A stretch of 64,000 bases of DNA from assembly GCA_916700875.1 (NCBI GenBank), contig CAKAKS010000066.1, forward strand, positions 4,133,742 to 4,197,741, read 5' to 3'. The stretch is from Sebastes aleutianus (taxonomy: Eukaryota > Chordata > Actinopteri > Perciformes > Sebastidae). This document shows positions 62,501 through 64,000 of the stretch, in pieces. Every line of letters starts with the position of its first letter. Position 1 is the first letter of the stretch. Made by a program: the position numbers and the translations under genes. The notes under the pieces were generated by a model. It saw nothing but the letters and a program-made list of their open reading frames with translations, had not been told where the DNA came from and did no database searches.

Positions 62501-64000
62501 CAAATAGTGGAACAATGACTAGTAATGGAGAGGCATTGCCTCCTTTTTCCACCCAGCAACTGTATGGTAGCTCCCAACCTGCTCCTACCCCACAGTCTTT
62601 GCCTACTTCAGTTATTCAGCAAGCACATGATAGACACAGAACTCATCCTTCTCTACAGTCTTTTGACGTACAGCCAGTGCAGAGCAGTGCAACAACCGAC
62701 TATTATACAAAAGAACCTCTTCAACTCTCAAAACAACCTGATCCAAGCCAATGCCCTATCACTGTTCAGCAATTTCAGACACAAACTGTATCCACAAGTA
62801 CTGTGGCTCCAATTCAACATGTATCAGAGGTTAGTGCAGTTGCAACCCAACCCACCACAAAACATGGCCCAATGCCTATAAAACAAGTAAAGAGTAGTTA
62901 TCTGAACCAGGGCTCTGGAGCTGAAATGCAAGGACCAGAGGTACCTCCAACACCAGCAGAACGTACCTCTGTTAAGGGTTTGATTTCATTATATAGTGGT
63001 TCAAGTTCACAACCCTTTGTCAGTACAAAACCAGTTGCTGTTATGCCCCACCACACTCAGACTGTGTCTATACCTGTGGACCACAGAGTGCAAGTTACTC
63101 TAACACAGACTCCTGCCCCAGAAACCCCTGTTGTTAAAATACCGGAGTCACTTAATTTAAGCCCACAGGTGCCTGTTGTGTCAAGTTCTCTTGCTTCCTC
63201 ACCATCTGAATTATCCAACAATCAGACAGAGTTGGCTCAGGCGCCATCACTAATTATTGAATCACAATACAAAGGACAAAGTTCAGTGTCAAGTGGTGTG
63301 AGCCCTCAAACATCCCCAATGATATCACCTATGGTCTCTCCCTCCAACGAGTCACCAATGCATGGTTTCAAGTCTATTTCTCAAGACTGTCAGCAACCAC
63401 TGGAAACACTAAATGCAAGCCCAGCAAGAGAGACGCCGGGTTCAGTAGAACTTTCAGAAACATTGTCAGAGGTTACATCTAAAGCAATTACCAAAGAGGT
63501 TATAACAGATAACATGGCTTTATCTGAATCAGGCATGTCACAGCAGCAAAATTCAGAAGAAACCAAACAAACTATATCCACAGAATCTGTGAATGTCAAC
63601 ACTGGATTTGGTGAGGTCTCTACTGTAGCTAACATACCACAGGAGAAAATCTGCCATCCAACGTCAATCTACATTGACATTAATTACTCAAAGGTACCTC
63701 CTGTTGATACAGAAATCGGACCAGATGAGACGAAACCTTATATTAGACTACCACATATATTTGTCTCAGCAGCAACACCAGAAGAAGAGAAAATTGAACA
63801 TGAGTTCAAGCCTGAACTGCCAGAAGTCAGTGCTTCTGAAGATACCACCCTCATTGCAGTAACACTACCAGACTGTAAGGATTCTCTACCTGCTGATATT
63901 GTTGCACAGTCTGATATACCTGAGGATGCAAGGGCTACAGAAATCTGTAGCACAGAAGCATTCATTGAATCAGAGCAGGCTAAGACCTATTCACCAGAGC
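16007..64000 (+). CDS. unc13b: unc13b (Munc13-2) gene, partial: eight exons, 5' and 3' ends outside the window or not found
   Basis: Munc13 proteins prime synaptic and secretory vesicles by opening syntaxin-1 and templating SNARE assembly at the plasma membrane. The model joins 16007-16036, 27760-27859, 43644-43761, 44524-44647, 47008-47081, 47952-48009, 50251-50464 and 51156-64000. Every junction has AG/GT borders and keeps the frame, giving about 4,521 codons. The N-terminal part reads as the Munc13 C2A domain (NVKSTTITVRGDQPCWEQDF, EINHLESGLVVELWNKGLIW) followed by DSAVDDRDSDYRSE. The start KKAKLHGPPDKFN favours UNC13B over UNC13A, which from memory has a different stretch there. Known family proteins are roughly 1,600 (ubMunc13-2) to 2,000 residues (bMunc13-2), so the last exon makes this isoform far larger. 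The first exon with the initiator ATG and the downstream C1, C2B, MUN and C2C exons are not seen. Orthology is from recognition, not a database search. Confidence 0.93.
17911..18053. repeat. Palindromic repeat, arms of about 42 bp
   Basis: TAATGTACAGCGAGCCGGTT (17911) through TGTGAAATAAACCCC (17957) is matched by GGGGTTTATTTCACAACAAC (18013) through GGCTCACTGTACATTAT (18053). The two arms can pair across a loop of about 55 nt. Confidence 0.85.
18120..18177 (+). repeat. C-rich low-complexity tract (CCCCCGT-like units)
   Basis: Repeated CCCCCGT/CCCCCGTG units in four or more copies. Noncoding. Confidence 0.85.
18780..19391. repeat. Two adjacent dispersed repeats ending in (TTC)n
   Basis: 18780-18945 is related to the repeat near 5760. 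18960-19310 is shared with 46018-46320 (GGAACGCCTGGA, GGTCAAAGGTCA, CACTGTGACCTCAC, AATTCATAT-CTAATTATGAC). It ends with GAATTTCCCCTCGGGGATTA ATAAAG and about 14 TTC units at 19348-19391, a retroelement-like tail. Confidence 0.75.
21368..21411 (+). repeat. 4 x 11-bp minisatellite (TCCGCTCACTC)
   Basis: Four consecutive units starting at 21368, 21379, 21390 and 21401, the first with one mismatch. Confidence 0.92.
22120..22900. mobile_element. Nonautonomous DNA element, 21-bp perfect inverted ends
   Basis: The left end TGTGTTCAGACCAAGAGCGA (22120) is exactly repeated in reverse complement at the right end (TCGCTCTTGGTCTGAACACA, to 22900), and similarity continues inward (AATTTTCG vs CGAAAAGTTT). 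The interior has scattered short frames but no recognisable transposase. Confidence 0.87.
23651..23807. repeat. Foldback hairpin, imperfect stem of about 56 bp, loop of about 42 nt
   Basis: ATGGTTATAGTAAGAGCTTT (23651) to CAACATAAAGCAT (23706) is complementary to ATGCTTTATGTCCAAATCTT (23749) to CTCTTACTGAAACCAT (23807), with few mismatches. This may be a tiny MITE; the RNA would fold into a long hairpin. Confidence 0.85.
24356..24372 (+). repeat. Short (CA)n microsatellite
   Basis: About eight CA units in intron A-B. Confidence 0.85.
24560..24960. repeat. Dispersed repeat with repeated AGAAACTCCATTCAAAC blocks
   Basis: The block AGAAACTCCATTCAAAC appears at about 24614 and 24816, with related flanking text (TGGCTATTA), indicating two units of about 200 bp. 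Noncoding. Confidence 0.7.
27760..27859 (+). CDS. unc13b: unc13b exon B: C2A domain core
   Basis: The exon follows a strong acceptor (CTCGCCTTTTCCAG) and ends at a GTGAGT donor. It encodes DKFNAYVTLKVQNVKSTT and then ITVRGDQPCWEQDFMF, the beta strands at the front of the Munc13 C2A domain. In Munc13-1 and ubMunc13-2 this C2A domain does not bind calcium; it homodimerises or binds the RIM zinc finger, which controls priming. The tryptophan-centred QPxWEQDF core is intact. The cysteine after QP is a serine in the mammalian proteins as I remember them, a conservative change. The exon ends two bases into a phenylalanine codon completed by exon C. Confidence 0.95.
28187..28610 (+). mobile_element. 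Inverted-end element, AAGGTGCTTTCACACC family, 3' truncated copy
   Basis: Begins AAGGTGCTTTCACACCCAAC and shares AACCAACCACAGGATTTTAT, AAAAGCTAAACTACTAATAA and TTGATTTCCCCAC with the copy at 48460. The right inverted end is missing. Confidence 0.82.
28618..29132. repeat. AT-rich dispersed repeat ending ATATCGCCCAGCCCTA
   Basis: Contains ATATTGAGATATCGTGGTAC and ATATCGTGATATATATCGTT motifs and ends CCCAGCCCTA, a familiar end of fish dispersed repeats. Boundaries are approximate. Confidence 0.5.
30465..31020. repeat. Dispersed repeat with CAGCAGGGGGCGACTCCTCT
   Basis: Includes GGGGGCGACTCCTCTGGTTG, a polar mid-section and an end at CTTATATACAATCTATGGTT. This is typical of fish SINE-like repeats. 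Boundaries and class are uncertain. Confidence 0.5.
31281..31329 (+). repeat. (TGTC)n-(CA)n microsatellite
   Basis: About seven TGTC-type units followed by five CA units. Confidence 0.9.
32987..33934. mobile_element. hAT-like nonautonomous element (948 bp) with 8-bp target duplication
   Basis: The left end TAGGGATGCACCACTAGTAT and the reverse complement of the right end TAGAGATGCACCAATACCAC agree over about 13 bp. The flanks are AGAATGAA (32979-32986) and AGAATGAT (33935-33942), an 8-bp duplication with one mismatch, the hallmark size of hAT elements. No transposase is encoded. Confidence 0.87.
35876..36175. repeat. Dispersed repeat, inverted copy (partner at 12660)
   Basis: Begins CACATTCTCATCCCAACTCG, continues CACATACTGACGCTTTGTCA and AACTACTTAGTTAGGTTTAG and ends near TGAAAGCCCTGTTTG. 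It is the reverse complement of the 12.66-12.99 kb segment, about 23 kb away. Confidence 0.85.
36340..36905. repeat. Dispersed repeat with GAGCGTTCCTATTGGCTGTG
   Basis: Contains TGACCAATCACAGG, CCTATTGGCTGTGCTCCGGT and ATGGCGGCGGC and ends near CTACTTCAGCTTTAA. A style of repeat I associate with percomorph fish. No gene. Confidence 0.5.
37171..37187 (+). repeat. Short (CA)n microsatellite
   Basis: Eight CA units in intron B-C. Confidence 0.85.
38447..38867 (+). mobile_element. MITE, GGGCTGTCAA family, copy 3 with TA target duplication
   Basis: Runs from GGGCTGTCAATCGATTCAAA to CTTTGACAGTCC and is flanked by TA on both sides, the usual target duplication of Tc1/mariner-type elements. Terminal inverted repeats are about 10 bp. 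Internally deleted compared with copy 4. Confidence 0.87.
39756..40679 (+). mobile_element. MITE, GGGCTGTCAA family, copy 4 carrying a nested insertion
   Basis: Runs from GGGCTGACAATCTATTAAAA to CTTTGACAGCCC, flanked by TA. The family sequence is interrupted after ATGTATCTTAAAGGGA at about 39873 and resumes at CAACAACAGCTGTCAGTGTG (about 40380), so a roughly 500-bp unrelated repeat is nested inside. Confidence 0.85.
39873..40378. mobile_element. Nested interspersed repeat inside MITE copy 4
   Basis: Begins GGGACTGTTTGTAAGAATCA and ends before CAACAACAGC. A GC-rich, CpG-containing segment, unlike the AT-rich host element. The reverse complement of its start (AACAGTCCCTTT) also ends a repeat near 20700-20722, so it is a dispersed family. 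Confidence 0.65.
41772..41828 (+). repeat. 3 x 19-bp minisatellite (GTGTGTGCATGATGTGTAT)
   Basis: Three identical units at 41772, 41791 and 41810. Confidence 0.93.
41971..42017 (+). repeat. (CA)n microsatellite
   Basis: About 23 CA units with one T interruption, in intron B-C. Confidence 0.95.
42460..42900. repeat. Dispersed repeat with GTCTGGAAGTCAATGGGATT
   Basis: Contains TTCCGTTTCCCTCGTCTGGA, GCGTAACGTTAGC and AGTGGTGTTCATTTGTGAAG blocks of the kind seen in many fish introns. Class and limits uncertain. Confidence 0.45.
43644..43761 (+). CDS. unc13b: unc13b exon C: C2A domain, second half
   Basis: The acceptor is TTTCTACAG and the donor GTAACG. The first base completes the phenylalanine codon, followed by EINHLESGLVVELWNKGLIW and DTMIGTALIPLDTIRQSDE. 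The NKGLIWDT and G-x-x-x-I-P-L segments are family hallmarks of the C2A beta-sandwich. The exon ends exactly on a codon boundary, and the next exon starts EGPGKW as expected. A 15.8 kb intron precedes it and only 762 bp follow, so the coding density rises from here on. Confidence 0.95.
43762..44523 (+). other. Intron C-D of unc13b (762 bp)
   Basis: Begins GTAACG and ends CTCTCTTTTTCAG. I see no repeat or extra exon in it. Confidence 0.9.
44524..44647 (+). CDS. unc13b: unc13b exon D: end of C2A and linker
   Basis: The exon follows CTCTTTTTCAG and stops at GTATGT. It encodes EGPGKWASLDSEVLMMEDEI followed by CGTSNPTPHQVLLDTRFELP F, matching the segment of ubMunc13-2 in which the C2A sheet closes and the conserved DEICGT and LLDTRFELPFDIPE motifs start. 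The last base is the first of the aspartate codon finished in exon E. Phase and motif order agree with both neighbours. Confidence 0.95.
44648..47007 (+). other. Intron D-E of unc13b (2.36 kb)
   Basis: Begins GTATGT and ends TCTGTCCAG. Contains a copy of the interspersed repeat also found near 19 kb (46018-46320) and a long pyrimidine-rich stretch before the acceptor. No extra exon recognised. Confidence 0.9.
46018..46320. repeat. Second copy of the GGAACGCCTGGA repeat
   Basis: Matches 18960-19310 in block order: CTCCGCGCTGGCGACAGCC, GGAACGCCTGGA, CACTGTGACCTCAC, ACACGTTTTTGG and CTAATTATGACAAT. The (TTC)n tail is absent. Confidence 0.8.
47008..47081 (+). CDS. unc13b: unc13b exon E: DIPEDEAQYW linker
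   Basis: The exon begins after TCTGTCCAG and ends at GTAAGT. It encodes DIPEDEAQYWTSKLDRINTM then RIHDE. The acidic helix D-I-P-E-[ED]-E-A-x-Y-W with a following K-L-x-x-[IL]-N is characteristic of the region just after the C2A domain in Munc13-1 and Munc13-2. The preceding 300 bp are strongly pyrimidine-rich (TCTCTTCCTCTCTCTCC-type), which should make a robust acceptor region. Confidence 0.94.
47082..47951 (+). other. Intron E-F of unc13b (870 bp)
   Basis: Begins GTAAGT and ends CTTGTGGCAG. I see no notable repeat or extra exon in it. Confidence 0.9.
47952..48009 (+). CDS. unc13b: unc13b exon F: short linker exon
   Basis: A 58-nt exon between CTTGTGGCAG and GTGAGT. It encodes YPLQEAVQRGRMASLPSQC plus one base, corresponding to the EYxxQ...PxxxxQC linker of the family. 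The sequence is less conserved than its neighbours, but the phase links exon E (codon boundary) to exon G (two bases completing a serine codon) with no alternative in-frame reading. The QC immediately before the DSAVDD block is retained as in mammalian Munc13-2. Confidence 0.88.
48010..50250 (+). other. Intron F-G of unc13b (2.24 kb)
   Basis: Begins GTGAGT and ends CTTTGCCCAG. Holds an inverted-end element (48460-49300) with a second repeat nested in it. The 49400-50200 part is T-rich, with a 127-codon open frame that resembles nothing I know and is probably chance. Confidence 0.85.
48460..49300 (+). mobile_element. Inverted-end element, AAGGTGCTTTCACACC family, full copy with nested repeat
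   Basis: GGTGCTTTCACACCT at the left end is the reverse complement of AGGTGTGAAAGCACC at the right end. Compared with the 28187 copy, about 300 bp at 48640-48935 (including TTATTTATATAGCACCTTTC) are extra and look like a nested insertion. Confidence 0.87.
50251..50464 (+). CDS. unc13b: unc13b exon G: DSAVDDRDSDYRSE linker exon
   Basis: The exon starts after GTCTTTGCCCAG. It encodes SFDDHDSAVDDRDSDYRSET then a polar segment with NTSQTNSSVHQYP and ends ELDYRETRGP plus two bases of an arginine codon. The DSAVDDRDSDYRSET block and the TSQxNxSVHQ block are near-invariant in Munc13-1 and Munc13-2, so identity is secure. The LDYxExRxxR end resembles UNC13B rather than UNC13A. The donor GTAAAC is weaker than the others (C at +6, A at +5) and runs straight into a (CA)n repeat, so its use may be regulated. 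The next exon in this isoform is the giant exon at 51156; skipping that exon would need a downstream exon starting in the same phase. Confidence 0.95.
50465..51155 (+). other. Intron G-giant exon of unc13b (691 bp), possible alternative start region
   Basis: Begins GTAAAC running into (CA)n and ends TTGAATCTAG. The last in-frame stop upstream of the giant exon is TGA at 50944, so the giant reading frame is open across the acceptor, with in-frame ATGs at 51025, 51130 and, inside the exon, 51205. The tract 51070-51100 is (TTTCC)n-like. These features would permit either splicing in from exon G or a transcript that begins in this intron. Confidence 0.7.
50469..50499 (+). repeat. (CA)n repeat 5 nt inside the donor of exon G
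   Basis: About 15 AC units directly after the GTAAAC donor. Intronic CA repeats are known hnRNP L targets that raise or lower use of adjacent splice sites, so this repeat is well placed to influence exon G to giant-exon splicing. Confidence 0.9.
51156..64000 (+). CDS. unc13b: unc13b giant exon (partial, open to the window edge): at least 4,281 codons of mostly disordered protein
   Basis: After the acceptor TTTCTTGAATCTAG the first base completes an arginine codon left by exon G, and the frame then stays open to base 64000; I read it codon by codon and found no stop. Numbering from the codon at 51157: residues 1-290 are acidic with helical stretches (EEEAAREEAALEEAARTRGR near 165-184, a DAMDELHSLVHSVSKYLAVK helix near 257-276); 304-375 a 12-residue repeat; 430-1600 Q/P/S-rich with about 20 G-G-L-L-S-G-L-F-type motifs; 1629-1695 and 1882-1985 aromatic-rich, probably folded; 1986-2748 S/T/K/P-rich; 2749-3462 composite repeats; the rest Q/P/S/T-rich. 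I recognise no catalytic or standard named domain. UNC13B is known to make a long brain isoform (bMunc13-2) with its own N-terminal region, so this exon may correspond to or contain that part; this is inference. The frame is also open upstream of the acceptor back to 50947, so a transcript starting in the intron is possible. Confidence 0.92.
52036..52059 (+). other. RRKLPALP: class I SH3-ligand motif in the giant exon
   Basis: The codons read KPIRRKLPALPTD. This fits the class I SH3 consensus [RK]xxPxxP and specifically the RxLPxxP form known for ligands of RIM-BP SH3 domains in RIM and voltage-gated calcium channels. It sits directly after a predicted amphipathic helix and directly before the 36-bp tandem repeat. 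The motif is seen; binding is inferred. Confidence 0.6.
52066..52281 (+). repeat. 6 x 36-bp in-frame tandem repeat (12-residue unit AEVVQPxDSNSN)
   Basis: Six head-to-tail units begin with a GCT codon at 52066, 52102, 52138, 52174, 52210 and 52246. Each encodes AE-V-[MV]-QP-[GER]-DS-[NT]-S-[NT]. The period is exactly 12 codons, so copy-number change keeps the frame. Units differ at only a few positions, pointing to recent expansion. The unit is acidic and polar and likely disordered. Confidence 0.95.
52441..55950 (+). repeat. Array of about 20 spaced G-G-L-L-S-G-L-F-type short motifs
   Basis: In the giant exon a short hydrophobic motif recurs within Q/P/S-rich linkers. Examples: GISKLLSLIPK (52447), GISKLLSFIPK (52561), GGMFSGILKFAS (53275), GGLFSGLFSS (53824), GGLLSGFLKFAS (53908), GGLLSGLLKKAT (54052), SGLFGGLLKLT (54403), GNMLSGLFNKI (54502), GGFLSGLFGIGG (54628), GGMLTGLFNKIA (54811), GGFFSGLFS (54949), GGLLSGLFNKLA (55117), GGFLSGLFGQ (55273), GGLLSGILKLAS (55381), GGLFSGLMSKIAG (55513), KGFLSGLFSA (55726), PGLLSSIFK (55834), KGLLDRLLPK (55918). 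Consensus: [GQ]-G-[LFM]-[LF]-S-[GS]-[LIF]-[LFM]-x-[KLS]. Linkers are unconserved while the motif is kept, which suggests a selected short binding element. Function unknown. Confidence 0.9.
52996..53094 (+). repeat. 3 x 33-bp in-frame tandem repeat (11-residue unit SGSVDLLPxxx)
   Basis: Units start at 52996, 53029 and 53062 and encode SGSVDLLPDTA, SGSLELVQESR and SGSVELLPETE; a fourth degenerate unit (SSGELPDI) follows. The 11-codon period preserves the frame. Distinct from the 36-bp repeat upstream. Confidence 0.85.
56041..56240 (+). other. Probable folded segment 1 of the giant exon (helical, aromatic)
   Basis: Residues about 1629-1695 read SYLDEIQRLLYGTAHEYGYK, then DLLYNFAEYGVIPPELYEHQ and CLIEALLWQQLNDYALAEAL. 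Unlike the Q/P/S-rich flanks this is rich in L, Y, A, E and W with helix-like spacing and few repeats, so it likely folds. I do not recognise the family. It directly follows the last G-L-L-x-x-L-L motif. Confidence 0.6.
56800..57110 (+). other. Probable folded segment 2 of the giant exon (tryptophan/tyrosine-rich)
   Basis: Residues about 1882-1985 read EDAEWYQQWLSLLEQGLWWP, then AEVGDCGYYVYTDEDYIYSL and LTDRAGRHLYACA, followed by a helix (ENIANILKQNEK) and FKIPLCTEDRSFWIPGQ. The dense W/Y/C/G pattern with alternating hydrophobics suggests a small beta-containing globular domain, unlike the surrounding disorder. I do not recognise a named family. Confidence 0.6.
57733..57753 (+). other. RKLPTPP: second SH3-ligand motif in the giant exon
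   Basis: The codons read GRKLPTPPTATK, which fits RxLPxxP exactly as at 52036-52059. Two copies of the same RKLPxxP core about 1,900 residues apart in low-complexity sequence are consistent with SH3 docking, for example RIM-BP. Motif seen, partner inferred. Confidence 0.5.
59701..61050 (+). repeat. 3 x 450-bp in-frame tandem repeat (150-residue unit) in the giant exon
   Basis: Three head-to-tail units begin near 59701, 60151 and 60601. Each carries in order Q-S-[KE]-P-G-x-F-A-Q, ALDMSPKPSQA, MPEYESTQ, SLVNKPSAR, DSVGI-[PA]-LVVEPTPL and QKQPQTL. The second and third units are almost identical over most of their length; the first is more diverged, and the end of the third has drifted. Older relatives with the same order of motifs (APANS, LDMS, SLV, DxVGVPL) flank the array near 59000-59640 and 61081-61520. 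The 450-bp period is a multiple of three and keeps the frame. Confidence 0.95.

Noticed and set aside
51156..64000. The giant frame as a separate single-exon gene rather than part of unc13b
   Set aside because: It starts after an acceptor in the exact phase left by exon G, only 691 bp away on the same strand; an internal start remains possible and is listed as a finding.

Overview
The window looks like vertebrate, almost certainly teleost (percomorph-type) fish, nuclear DNA. Evidence: spliced exons with canonical GT/AG borders, kilobase-scale introns full of short inverted-repeat transposon remnants typical of ray-finned fish, many (CA)n, (CTT)n and (ATT)n microsatellites, and no bacterial-style operons. 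Only one protein-coding gene can be supported. It lies on the + strand and is an orthologue of UNC13B (Munc13-2), the presynaptic and secretory vesicle-priming factor. The teleost duplicate (a or b) cannot be told from this window.

Layout: 1-16006 is noncoding (upstream DNA or intron 1; the expected first coding exon, which starts with the family's short MSLLCV-type leader, was not found). Seven short exons (16007-16036, 27760-27859, 43644-43761, 44524-44647, 47008-47081, 47952-48009, 50251-50464) encode the N-terminal C2A domain and the linker with the family signature DSAVDDRDSDYRSE. All phases join without a break. An eighth exon then starts at 51156 and stays open to the last base: at least 12,845 nt and 4,281 codons with no stop. 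The visible protein is about 4,521 residues and the window ends before any of the MUN, C1, C2B or C2C core is reached.

The giant exon is the striking part. It encodes mostly disordered, Q/P/S/T-rich sequence organised into distinct modules: an acidic/helical head, a 6 x 36-bp tandem repeat, a 3 x 33-bp repeat, about 20 spaced copies of a hydrophobic G-G-L-L-S-G-L-F-type motif, two aromatic-rich segments that look folded, a second array of [LMVI]-D-[LMF]-[ST] motifs (two copies read PMDLT, like CtBP ligands), a recent 3 x 450-bp in-frame tandem repeat, and two RKLPxxP SH3-ligand sites. I infer a very large scaffold-like Munc13-2 isoform made by including this exon, and a normal-sized isoform made by skipping it or starting after it.

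The introns hold no other supported gene. They contain several recognisable nonautonomous DNA transposons (a four-copy TA-target MITE family beginning GGGCTGTCAA, one hAT-like element with a near-perfect 8-bp target duplication, elements with perfect or near-perfect inverted ends), foldback elements, and microsatellites.
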